6,851 bases of DNA, taken from NCBI GenBank assembly GCA_937952925.1, contig CALFYA010000421.1:1-6851 (forward strand), given 5' to 3'. Position numbers and translations under genes: made by a program. This stretch comes from an uncultured Moraxellaceae bacterium. GTDB lineage: Bacteria; Pseudomonadota; Gammaproteobacteria; Pseudomonadales; Moraxellaceae. This document shows positions 1 to 5,007 of this stretch, one piece after another. The notes below the pieces were generated by a model. It saw only the letters and a list, made by a program, of their open reading frames with translations. It was not told the origin of the DNA and made no database searches. Every line of letters starts with the position of its first letter. Positions within the stretch are counted from its first letter, which is position 1.

Positions 1-169
1 CGTCGATACTAGCAATTCTAACACCCCATGACAAGTATGGGGCGCGAATTGCCGCCTTATATCCTCGTGTTAAACCACGAGGTTTTACGGCGAAGTTGAT
101 AAAAAAACTGCACCACAGGGATAGACCGTGTGGTGTCACCCCACCGCCAATATACAGAGGAGTTCTGTC
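1..169 (+). promoter_or_regulatory. Hairpin-rich leader region upstream of nadV
   Basis: No gene with a credible start is seen here. Three stem-loops can be read. Hairpin 1 is CCCCAT (24-29) with ATGGGG (37-42), loop of 7. Hairpin 2 is CCTCGTG (63-69) with CACGAGG (76-82), loop of 6, and can be nested in an outer GCCG (51-54)/CGGC (88-91) pairing. Hairpin 3 is CACCACA (111-117) with TGTGGTG (129-135), loop of 11. GTGG at 130-133 could instead pair with CCAC at 141-144, which would break hairpin 3. A weak promoter is possible at TTGATA (96-101) with GATAGA (120-125). Hairpin 2 is followed by only four T residues, so it could also be a poor terminator for a gene lying to the left. The region does not match any riboswitch family I recognise. 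Whether it is a regulatory RNA is inference. Confidence 0.35.
156..162 (+). promoter_or_regulatory. Shine-Dalgarno sequence that fixes the nadV start
   Basis: AGAGGAG, seven bases before ATG 170. It rules in this start over the GTG at 128, whose 14-residue extension does not resemble the NAMPT N-terminus. Confidence 0.8.
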
Positions 170-1576
170 ATGGCAAATTTAAGCACCCGTTTTGACAACT
201 TACTGCTCGATACTGATAGCTACAAAACCTCGCACTATCGGCAATATCCTGAGCAAACCCAATATATCTCCAGCTATATCGAGCCACGTGGCGGTCAGTT
301 TGCCGACACGGTGTTTTTTGGCTTGCAAGCCTATTTGCTCGAAAACCTGACCCGTCCTTTTACCCAAGCCGACATCGACGAGGCTGAGCTGATCTTGTCT
401 AGTCACGATGTCCCGTTTAACCGTGCTGGCTGGCAATATATTTTGGATACCTATCAAGGCTACTTGCCCGTTGAGATCCAAGCAGTGCCCGAAGGCACGG
501 TGATCGGTTGCAAAAACGCGGTGGTGCAAATCATCAATACTGATCCGGCGTGTTGTTGGTTGGTCAGTTACCTTGAAACCGCATTGCTGCGGGCAGTGTG
601 GTATCCCTCGACGGTCGCTAGCCTGAGCTATGCCTGTCGGCAGATGATCAAAGCGGCGATGCAAAAAAGCTGTGACAGTCTTGATGGGCTGCCGTTTAAG
701 CTGCACGACTTTGGCGCGCGTGGCGTGTCGAGTCGCGAATCCGCGGCGCTCGGTGGTTTGGGGCACTTGGTCAATTTTGCCGGTACAGACACCGTGAGCG
801 CCTTGATCGGTGCAGCGCGTTGGTATGGCATGAATACGCCTGAAAAAATGGCGGGTTTTTCCATTCCTGCGGCAGAACACAGCACGATTACGTCTTGGGG
901 ACGCGAGGGCGAAGCCGATGCCTACCGTAATATGCTCATGCAGTTTGGTGGGGCGGGCAAGATCGTGGCAGTGGTCAGTGATAGCTATGATCTGTGGAAT
1001 GCCATCGACAACCTGTGGGGCGGTGAGCTGCGTGAGGCGGTGTTGCAAAATGGCGGCACCTTGGTGATCCGTCCCGACAGTGGCGATCCGGTCAAAGTGG
1101 TGCGTGAAGCACTTGAGCGGCTGGCCGTGCGCTTTGGCACCCGCACCAACCCAAAAGGCTACAAAGTGCTGCCCGATTGCGTACGGTTGATCCAAGGTGA
1201 TGGCATCAATCCGGTCAGTTTACAAGCGATCTTGGATGCGGTGATGGACGCAGGTTTTAGCATCGACAACTTGGCGTTTGGGATGGGCGGTGGCCTGTTA
1301 CAACAAGTGGATCGCGATACCTTGGGTTGGGCAATGAAGGCCAGTGCTGCGCAAGTCGATGGCGTATGGCGCGATGTCTACAAAGACCCGATCACCAGCC
1401 GTGCCAAACGCAGCAAAAAAGGCCGATTGGCGGTGGTCGCCGATGGTGCAAGCTATCAAACCATCCGTCTAGACGAGTTGGCAGGACGTCCAAACTTACT
1501 CCGACCGGTGTTTAGAAATGGTCAGTTGCTGGCACAAGATGACTTACTGTCGATCCGTCAGCGTGTAGGTTGGTAA
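170..1576 (+). CDS. nadV: Nicotinamide phosphoribosyltransferase (NAMPT/NadV family)
   Basis: Cytoplasmic enzyme of NAD salvage: nicotinamide plus PRPP gives NMN and pyrophosphate, bypassing nicotinamidase. The 468-residue length fits the bacterial NadV and animal NAMPT family. The ATG at 170 is chosen because AGAGGAG lies at 156-162, seven bases upstream; an in-frame GTG at 128 has no such site. Active-site residues line up with human NAMPT: Tyr18 in a DSYKTSHY segment (human Tyr18), Phe181 and Arg184 in HDFGARGVSSRES (Phe193, Arg196), Asp207 in GTDTV (Asp219), His237 in PAAEHSTITSWGR (His247), Arg301 and Asp303 in RPDSGDP (Arg311, Asp313), and a GMGGG loop at 371-375. Retention of Asp207 argues for nicotinamide rather than nicotinate as substrate. 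The gene appears monocistronic or is followed only by the small RHH gene. No NAD pathway partner is visible nearby. Confidence 0.95.
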   Translation: MANLSTRFDNLLLDTDSYKTSHYRQYPEQTQYISSYIEPRGGQFADTVFFGLQAYLLENLTRPFTQADIDEAELILSSHDVPFNRAGWQYILDTYQGYLPVEIQAVPEGTVIGCKNAVVQIINTDPACCWLVSYLETALLRAVWYPSTVASLSYACRQMIKAAMQKSCDSLDGLPFKLHDFGARGVSSRESAALGGLGHLVNFAGTDTVSALIGAARWYGMNTPEKMAGFSIPAAEHSTITSWGREGEADAYRNMLMQFGGAGKIVAVVSDSYDLWNAIDNLWGGELREAVLQNGGTLVIRPDSGDPVKVVREALERLAVRFGTRTNPKGYKVLPDCVRLIQGDGINPVSLQAILDAVMDAGFSIDNLAFGMGGGLLQQVDRDTLGWAMKASAAQVDGVWRDVYKDPITSRAKRSKKGRLAVVADGASYQTIRLDELAGRPNLLRPVFRNGQLLAQDDLLSIRQRVGW

Positions 1577-1591
1577 GACCTCAAGCGGATT

Positions 1592-1625
1592 GATTGGTGC
1601 AACGGGAAAACCTTGTGCACCAATC
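1592..1625 (+). other. Strong stem-loop downstream of nadV, no T-tract
   Basis: Perfect 10-bp inverted repeat GATTGGTGCA (1592-1601) and TGCACCAATC (1616-1625) around a 14-base loop. It begins 15 bases after the nadV stop. No T-run follows on either strand, so it is not a standard intrinsic terminator. It could protect the nadV transcript 3' end, or be a protein-binding inverted repeat upstream of the RHH gene promoter. The structure is seen; the role is inference. Confidence 0.6.
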
Positions 1626-1643
1626 GTCCACATGGCAGCGATA

Positions 1644-1652
1644 TGTTATGAT
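1644..1652 (+). promoter_or_regulatory. Candidate extended -10 promoter for the RHH gene
   Basis: TGT followed by TATGAT (1647-1652) matches the TGnTATAAT extended -10 form with one mismatch. No good -35 hexamer lies 16-18 bp upstream, which is common for extended -10 promoters. Transcription would start near 1659. The 8-bp palindrome ATGATCAT (1648-1655) overlaps the -10 and could be an operator, for example for autorepression by the RHH protein. That is inference. Confidence 0.4.
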
Positions 1653-1690
1653 CATTTGATTCACATGCTGACATGAGGCGAGCAGCGATA

Positions 1691-1885
1691 ATGGAAAGTA
1701 AAACCGCTCGGTTGACGATCTTAGTCGATCCTGTCAAAAAAGAAGCGTTTGAGCAGCTTTGCAGCTCACAAGATTTGACACCATCACAGGTGGTGCGCCA
1801 ATTGATTCGTGAGTATCTTGAAAAGCACGGCGTCAAATATGCGACCCAACCCAAAATTGCGCGTCCTGATACACCAGATCAGTAA
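1691..1885 (+). CDS. Small ribbon-helix-helix (CopG/Arc-type) protein
   Basis: A 64-residue protein with the layout of an RHH DNA-binding domain. Residues 5-12 (TARLTILV) form a basic and hydrophobic beta strand, residues 14-27 a first helix (DPVKKEAFEQLCSS), and residues 30-46 a second helix starting with the typical T-P-S helix cap and rich in V, R, L and I (PSQVVRQLIREYLEKH). The tail from 47 on is short, polar and probably disordered. RHH proteins act as dimers that insert the paired strands into the DNA major groove. The start at 1691 is preferred because the N-terminus then matches the compact fold, with GAGG at 1675-1678 as a distant ribosome site. ATG 1673 is in frame and would add six residues, but it has no ribosome site. 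No toxin gene lies beside it, so it is not obviously an antitoxin. Its target is unknown. Confidence 0.75.
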   Translation: MESKTARLTILVDPVKKEAFEQLCSSQDLTPSQVVRQLIREYLEKHGVKYATQPKIARPDTPDQ

Positions 1886-1910
1886 GCGTTTGCCCACCAT
1901 CTCGACCTAC

Positions 1911-1941
1911 AAAAAGGGACATGCAGTGCATGTCCCTTTTT
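1911..1941. terminator. Bidirectional intrinsic terminator between convergent genes
   Basis: Perfect 15-base inverted repeat centred on 1926: AAAAAGGGACATGCA (1911-1925) and TGCATGTCCCTTTTT (1927-1941). The GC-rich stem ends in a run of five T residues on either strand. It lies between the end of the RHH gene (1885, plus) and the end of the Roadblock-like gene (1962, minus), and so can end transcription from both sides. Confidence 0.95.
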
Positions 1942-1961
1942 GGTCTGTGCCAGAGATTTCA

Positions 1962-2318
1962 TCAAGCAAAGTCGAGTTCTTTTTCAAAGCGTTTGAGTTC
2001 GTGGCGTGCCATCGCCAAATTGGCCTTGCCGCGGTCGAGAACTACATACAAAAACAAATCCGCATTGCGTTCAAGTGGGCGTAGCAAATGATACTGGCGA
2101 TTGAGGGTGATCAGCAGATCTTCAATCGTATCATTGAGTTTGAGTGCGCCAGCCACTTTACGTTTGGCTTTGAGCACTTCGCTATTGCCAGCAGCAGCAA
2201 TGTCTAAGTCGATTGCATTACCCAAGGTTGCCAAGGCCAAACCACTGCCAATGTCAACCAAAGCACCAACCATAAAACCATCAATACCGCTTAATGCGTC
2301 TAGGGATACTTTTGCCAT
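1962..2318 (-). CDS. Roadblock/LC7-like small protein
   Basis: A 118-residue protein that reads as a single Roadblock/LC7 domain. It starts with a short helix and the segment GIDGFMVGALVDIGSGLALA (residues 11-30), the typical beta-hairpin in which a specific residue and small amino acids precede a conserved Gly-Leu. A central helix follows (AAAGNSEVLKAKRKV), then strands around DTIEDLLITL and YHLLRPL, a strand FLYVVLD, and a final amphipathic helix NLAMARHELKRFEKEL (101-116). Family members such as MglB are dimers that act on small GTPases or serve as scaffolds. No Ras-like GTPase gene is in this window, so the partner is unknown. There is no signal peptide, so it is cytoplasmic. The ATG is weakly supported by a purine stretch (GGAAGAGAG) upstream. 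It diverges from yceI and converges on the RHH gene. I recall similar proteins in Acinetobacter and Psychrobacter, but the assignment rests on pattern alone. Confidence 0.65.
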   Translation of the reverse strand: MAKVSLDALSGIDGFMVGALVDIGSGLALATLGNAIDLDIAAAGNSEVLKAKRKVAGALKLNDTIEDLLITLNRQYHLLRPLERNADLFLYVVLDRGKANLAMARHELKRFEKELDFA

Positions 2319-2419
2319 GATCCTGTTTCTCTCTTCCGTGTTGTTGGTTCAACGAGTTCAGTTGACTGCCATTCAAATCGTATGTTGTTTTGATTGGAGT
2401 AAACTTAACTGAGTATTAA

Positions 2420-2493
2420 ATTATCATGTCATTATCATGTCATTATCATGTCATTATCATTTCATTATCATTTCATTATCATTTCATTATCAT
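2420..2493. repeat. 11-bp tandem repeat array, 6 full units plus a partial one
   Basis: Three copies of ATTATCATGTC (starting at 2420, 2431 and 2442) are followed by three copies of ATTATCATTTC (2453, 2464 and 2475) and a partial ATTATCAT (2486-2493). The only difference between the two halves is G to T at position 9. The copies are otherwise perfect. The 11-bp period is close to one DNA turn, so each unit shows the same face of the helix. Read on the minus strand, each unit contains GATAAT, a 5/6 match to a -10 hexamer, within TGATAATGA. The array lies 102 bp upstream of the Roadblock-like start and 281 bp upstream of yceI. Its function is unknown; slippage-prone minisatellite or phased protein-binding sites are both possible. 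Confidence 0.95.
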
Positions 2494-2623
2494 AATGTGA
2501 ACATGACTAAGGTCTGATTCCATGTGCTTTTGATGGAAATATGCGAGCAATTTGTAAAGAAATATATGGATATTTGGGATTATTAAGTTTGATTAATTAT
2601 TTTGCTAAGCTTTAAAAAATAAG

Positions 2624-2653
2624 TTGTCAGTCAGCAAATAGGGTGTTTATACA
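2624..2653 (+). promoter_or_regulatory. Candidate promoter for yceI
   Basis: TTGTCA (2624-2629, 5/6 match to the -35 consensus) and TATACA (2648-2653, 4/6 match to -10) are separated by 18 bp. Transcription would start near 2660, giving a leader of about 114 bases that includes the 26-codon frame and the palindrome. The pair TTGACC (2734-2739) and TACAGT (2755-2760) was considered, but it has a 15-bp spacer and would start at the ribosome site. Confidence 0.35.
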
Positions 2654-2681
2654 GCCAAAAAACAACACAGTATTAAGAAAA

Positions 2682-2762
2682 ATGAATCAATCTCAGAAGA
2701 AAAAATCGTTAGGATCAGACGCACACCTGATTGTTGACCTGATGGGAATTCCCATACAGTAG
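2682..2762 (+). CDS. Possible 26-codon upstream reading frame in the yceI leader
   Basis: ATG at 2682 opens a frame of 26 codons ending in TAG at 2760-2762. The peptide starts MNQSQKKKS and ends LMGIPIQ: a basic front followed by a short hydrophobic stretch. Its stop codon overlaps the first bases of the yceI Shine-Dalgarno (AGGAGAGGA from 2761), and yceI begins 11 bases after it, the geometry expected for translational coupling or leader-peptide control. Only a weak AAGAAA precedes its own start. It is short enough to be chance, so this is a candidate only. Confidence 0.3.
   Translation: MNQSQKKKSLGSDAHLIVDLMGIPIQ
2742..2755. promoter_or_regulatory. 14-bp perfect palindrome before the yceI ribosome site
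   Basis: ATGGGAATTCCCAT is its own reverse complement. It lies 18 bases upstream of the yceI ATG and just before the ribosome binding site. As DNA it could be a dimeric repressor operator. As RNA it would need to open a few central bases to form a hairpin next to the ribosome site. No regulator is identified. Confidence 0.5.
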
Positions 2763-2773
2763 GAGAGGACAGA

Positions 2774-3340
2774 ATGAAATATGCAGCATTATTGAGTGCG
2801 ATGGTCTTGGTTGCGGGTTCGGCGTCTGCGGCCAACTGGACATTTGATCAATCGCATACCCGTATTGGCTTTAGTGTGGATCACTTGGGCTATTCGACCA
2901 CGCATGGTCAATTTGAAGACTTCAAGGGGACGGTGCAGTACGATGCTAAAAAACCAGCCGACACCAAAGTCAGCTTTAGTATTGACACCGATAGCATTGA
3001 TACCGGCTGGGATGCACGCGATGAACACCTGCAAAAGCCCGAATTTTTCAATGTGGAAAAATTCCCAACCATGACCTTTGAAAGTACCCAAGTGAAGATG
3101 CAGGGGAAAAACAAAGCCAAAGTGACTGGCAACTTGACGTTGTTAGGAGTGACCAAGCCGGTTACGTTGGATGTGGTACTGAAAAAACATGCGCCAAGCC
3201 CAATCACCAAAAAAGATACGATTGGCTTTCAAGCCACCACCACCATCAAACGCAGTGATTTTGGTATGACCGCCTATGTGCCTGCGGTAGGTGATCTGAT
3301 TCCGGTATTGATTGATGCCGAATTGAATCCTGCTGAATAA
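2774..3340 (+). CDS. yceI: YceI-family periplasmic lipid-binding protein
   Basis: Secreted protein of 188 residues, close to the usual length of about 190 for the family. Residues 1-19 are a Sec signal peptide: Lys2, a hydrophobic core AALLSAMVLVAG, and an ASA cleavage motif at 17-19. The mature part opens with WTFDQSHTRIGFSVDHLGYS, the hallmark first strands of YceI proteins, and continues with the family pattern of a central D-x-x-D-T-G-W-x-x-R-D-x-H-L segment (IDTGWDARDEHL), FFNVEKFPTMTFEST, the LTLLGVTKPVTLDV strand pair, and a closing SDFGMTAYVPAVGDLIPVLIDAEL. The fold is a lipocalin-like barrel that binds isoprenoid or other amphiphilic molecules. The exact role is not settled in the family; the E. 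coli member is induced by high pH. A strong ribosome site (AGGAGAGGA, 2761-2769) supports the start. It is likely transcribed alone, ending at the terminator at 3352. No cytochrome b561 partner gene is present. Confidence 0.93.
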   Translation: MKYAALLSAMVLVAGSASAANWTFDQSHTRIGFSVDHLGYSTTHGQFEDFKGTVQYDAKKPADTKVSFSIDTDSIDTGWDARDEHLQKPEFFNVEKFPTMTFESTQVKMQGKNKAKVTGNLTLLGVTKPVTLDVVLKKHAPSPITKKDTIGFQATTTIKRSDFGMTAYVPAVGDLIPVLIDAELNPAE

Positions 3341-3351
3341 GTACCGTGATG

Positions 3352-3377
3352 AAAAAGGCCGAAATATCGGCCTTTTT
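3352..3377. terminator. Bidirectional intrinsic terminator after yceI and bcp
   Basis: Inverted repeat AAAAAGGCCGA (3352-3362) and TCGGCCTTTTT (3367-3377) with a 4-base loop AATA. The GC-rich stem carries five A residues on one side and five T on the other, so it works in both directions. It lies 11 bases after the yceI stop and 4 bases from the end of the minus-strand peroxiredoxin gene, so it also closes the long minus-strand gene run. Confidence 0.95.
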
Positions 3378-3381
3378 GGCT

Positions 3382-3843
3382 TTAATGTTTGAGTAATTCC
3401 AACAAAATTTGCGCGTGTCCCGCAGCTTTGACTTTGCGCATCTCATGGATGAGCTGGCCGTCTGTATGATAGATAAAAGTGCTGCGTTCAATGCCGTACA
3501 CCGTTTTGCCGTACATATTTTTGGCTTTGATCACATCAAAGGTGCGGCATAGGGTTTCATCGGGATCGCTGATCAGTGCAAACGGTAGACATTCATTGGC
3601 AGTAAATTTGTCGTGTGATGTCATCGAATCGCGCGATACCCCAATAATCCGCACGCAAAGCGCCTCAAACTGTGGCATCAAATCGCGAAAGTCACGGGCT
3701 TGGGTGCTACAACCAGGCGTGGCATCTTTGGGATAAAAATACAGCACGACGGTCTGACCTTTGAGGTCTTGTAGGTTAAAACCGCCTTGTGTGCTGTGTA
3801 CATGGAGGTCTGGCAGTTGTTGGATATGGGGGGCATCAGTCAT
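3382..3843 (-). CDS. bcp: Bcp/PrxQ-type thioredoxin-dependent peroxiredoxin
   Basis: Cytoplasmic thiol peroxidase that reduces hydrogen peroxide and organic peroxides using thioredoxin. The 153-residue length is normal for Bcp/PrxQ. The thioredoxin-like fold is recognisable from TVVLYFYPKDATPGCSTQARDFRD, with the peroxidatic cysteine Cys45 in the TPGC motif and its helper Thr42. The fold continues with VRIIGVSRDS, a helix (SHDKFTANE), LPFALISDPDETLCRTFDV and the late strands RSTFIYHTDGQLI. E. coli Bcp carries a resolving cysteine five residues after the peroxidatic one; here that place is Arg50. Cys63, Cys85 and Cys99 remain, and Cys85 in the following helix is the best candidate resolving residue; otherwise the enzyme would be 1-Cys. 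AAGGAA about nine bases upstream supports the ATG. It is the last gene of the minus-strand run and is separated from the four-cysteine gene by 67 bp that contain a stem-loop. Confidence 0.93.
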   Translation of the reverse strand: MTDAPHIQQLPDLHVHSTQGGFNLQDLKGQTVVLYFYPKDATPGCSTQARDFRDLMPQFEALCVRIIGVSRDSMTSHDKFTANECLPFALISDPDETLCRTFDVIKAKNMYGKTVYGIERSTFIYHTDGQLIHEMRKVKAAGHAQILLELLKH

Positions 3844-3876
3844 ATCGAGCGATTCCTTGCATGATGATATGAGGGG

Positions 3877-3900
3877 GTCTTGCTACAGTGGTAGCAAGAC
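3877..3900 (-). other. Intercistronic stem-loop between the four-cysteine gene and bcp
   Basis: Perfect 10-bp stem, GTCTTGCTAC (3877-3886) with GTAGCAAGAC (3891-3900), and a 4-base loop. It follows the stop of the four-cysteine gene by 10 bases on the minus strand. The next transcribed bases are C-rich, not a T-run, so termination would be partial at best. It may set different mRNA levels or stability on its two sides. The role is inference. Confidence 0.6.
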
Positions 3901-3910
3901 GTCGGCGCGA

Positions 3911-4297
3911 TTATTTTTTGGTCGCAGGAGCTTGAGGGTAGACCGGCTCATTCATTTTGACCCCTGCGCGACATTGGTCAAGTTCGGGTTGGATGCGCTT
4001 GAGTGCAGCAAGTCCGCGTGGATCTTGCCCGTTGGCAGCGGCGCTTTGGATTTGCCAAAACTCACCCAAAGTCAGCTTGCTCGCTTGCACATTGGTGGTA
4101 CAGCTACAGACTTTTTGTGCCGATTTCGCATCCATGACTTTGAGCGCGGTGGCTTCTTGGGCGCAGCGTTCAATCATCATACTTTTGATGTCGATGTTTT
4201 TGGGGGCTGCGGCCGGTTTCTTGGTTTCTGCCCACGCAGTCGTGCTCAAGCTACTGATCGTCAAGACGGTGAGGGCGAAAAATTTTGAAAATGTCAT
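3911..4297 (-). CDS. Secreted four-cysteine protein of unknown function
   Basis: I do not recognise a named family. The protein has 128 residues with a clear Sec signal peptide: Lys5, a hydrophobic core FFALTVLTISSLSTT, and cleavage after AWA (residue 23). The mature part starts with a Lys/Ala/Pro linker and then a mostly helical domain of about 75 residues. Four cysteines are arranged as Cys45, Cys64-Ser-Cys66 and Cys109, suggesting two periplasmic disulfides or a metal or haem-independent cysteine cluster; there is no CxxCH haem motif. The C-terminus is a Pro/Lys-rich tail. ATG 4297 is chosen because the signal peptide starts there and TAGGA, overlapping the queC stop, provides the ribosome site. 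The longer in-frame version would add 39 residues lying inside queC. The gene begins 7 bases after queC and is probably translationally coupled to it. Confidence 0.75.
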   Translation of the reverse strand: MTFSKFFALTVLTISSLSTTAWAETKKPAAAPKNIDIKSMMIERCAQEATALKVMDAKSAQKVCSCTTNVQASKLTLGEFWQIQSAAANGQDPRGLAALKRIQPELDQCRAGVKMNEPVYPQAPATKK

Positions 4298-4304
4298 AAA
4301 AATC

Positions 4305-4994
4305 CTAATCTTGAATCGATTGATAGCGCGTGGGATCAGCCACGTGTGCATCCAGAAAGCCTTGTTGACGTAGGCGGCAGCTGTCACAGCGACCACAGGC
4401 ACGGCCATCGGCATCAGCCTGATAACACGAGACGGTCAGACTGTAGTCTACGTCAAGGGTATGACCCAACTGTATAATTTGCGCTTTGCTCAAATGTAGG
4501 AGTGGTGTGTCGATTGTGAAGGTTTCACCTTCTACACCAGCTTTGGTTGCCAAATTGGCCAGTTTGATAAAGGCATCAATATATTCAGGACGGCAATCGG
4601 GATAGCCCGAATAATCCACCGCATTGACCCCAATCACAATGGCTTGGGCATGACTCACTTCGGCCACTGCCAAGGCATAAGATAAAAAAATCGTATTGCG
4701 AGCCGGCACATAAGTCACTGGAATGCCTTCTGTTTGTGTTTCAGGCACATCAATGCTGTCATCGGTGAGGGCAGAGCCACCGAGACTGCGCAAATCAATA
4801 TTGATGATCCGATGGCGTACACCAGCATTTTCAGCCAAGCGAATGGCGGCATCAAGTTCGCTGCTATGACGTTGACCATAGCGAAAACTTAAGGCTTCGC
4901 AGTCATAACGCTGCTGCGCCCATGCCAAACAAGTGGCCGAATCCAAACCACCCGACAATAACACCACAGCACGGGGATGAGTCTGTACCGTCAT
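4305..4994 (-). CDS. queC: 7-cyano-7-deazaguanine (preQ0) synthase QueC
   Basis: Cytoplasmic enzyme of queuosine biosynthesis. It converts 7-carboxy-7-deazaguanine, the QueE product, to preQ0 using ATP and ammonia. The 229-residue length is typical. The PP-loop ATPase signature SGGLDS is at residues 14-19, directly after the first strand AVVLLS. Other family segments are FRYGQRHSSEL, VTYVPARNTIFLSYALA, IGVNAVDYSGYPDCRPEYIDAF and the late SLTVSCYQ. The zinc site is complete, with Cys190, Cys200, Cys203 and Cys206 (CGRCDSC cluster). A GAGGAAT site that abuts the queE stop supports ATG 4994. It follows queE by 13 bp and precedes the four-cysteine gene by 7 bp, which implies one transcript. The first pathway enzymes FolE and QueD and the later QueF are not in this window. 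Confidence 0.97.
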   Translation of the reverse strand: MTVQTHPRAVVLLSGGLDSATCLAWAQQRYDCEALSFRYGQRHSSELDAAIRLAENAGVRHRIINIDLRSLGGSALTDDSIDVPETQTEGIPVTYVPARNTIFLSYALAVAEVSHAQAIVIGVNAVDYSGYPDCRPEYIDAFIKLANLATKAGVEGETFTIDTPLLHLSKAQIIQLGHTLDVDYSLTVSCYQADADGRACGRCDSCRLRQQGFLDAHVADPTRYQSIQD

Positions 4995-5007
4995 GATTCA
5001 ATATTCC

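Larger units (their letters stand above)
2319..2773. other. 455-bp AT-rich divergent intergenic region
   Basis: Lies between the start of the Roadblock-like gene (minus) and yceI (plus). It holds, left to right: a stretch with no clear gene (2319-2419) that must carry the minus-strand promoter, for which I see no convincing -35/-10 pair; the 11-bp repeat array (2420-2493); a very AT-rich stretch (2498-2623) with only chance-length reading frames; a candidate plus-strand promoter (2624-2653); a 26-codon upstream frame (2682-2762); and a 14-bp palindrome (2742-2755). No tRNA or known RNA family is recognised. Confidence 0.7.

Noticed and set aside
128..169. GTG start adding 14 residues to nadV
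   Set aside because: It lacks a ribosome site, while ATG 170 has AGAGGAG seven bases upstream and gives an N-terminus that aligns with human NAMPT numbering at Tyr18.
3..182. Open plus-strand frame entering from the left edge and overlapping the nadV start
   Set aside because: It has no start in the window and uses codons such as ATA, CTA, AGA and AGG that the real genes here mostly avoid. The same bases form perfect hairpins, and the peptide matches no family I know. The end of a foreign gene cannot be fully excluded.
200..1195. 331-codon open frame on the minus strand
   Set aside because: It lies wholly inside nadV on the opposite strand and its translation is rich in His, Arg and Thr with no family pattern, as expected for an antisense shadow of a biased coding sequence.
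2101..2412. 103-codon plus-strand frame
   Set aside because: Antisense to the Roadblock-like gene, which has the better family pattern. Its end runs into non-coding DNA.
2420..2493. CRISPR array
   Set aside because: The units are 11 bp and directly adjacent with no spacers, and no cas gene is present.
2420..2493. Plasmid-type iterons of a replication origin
   Set aside because: Iterons are usually longer, and no replication initiator gene or DnaA box cluster is seen. The setting is chromosomal housekeeping genes.
2533..2586. 17-codon frame in the AT-rich intergenic stretch
   Set aside because: No ribosome site, no context and a length expected by chance.
3761..4288. 175-codon plus-strand frame
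   Set aside because: Overlaps the starts and ends of two minus-strand genes and crosses the intercistronic hairpin. No family pattern and no ribosome site.
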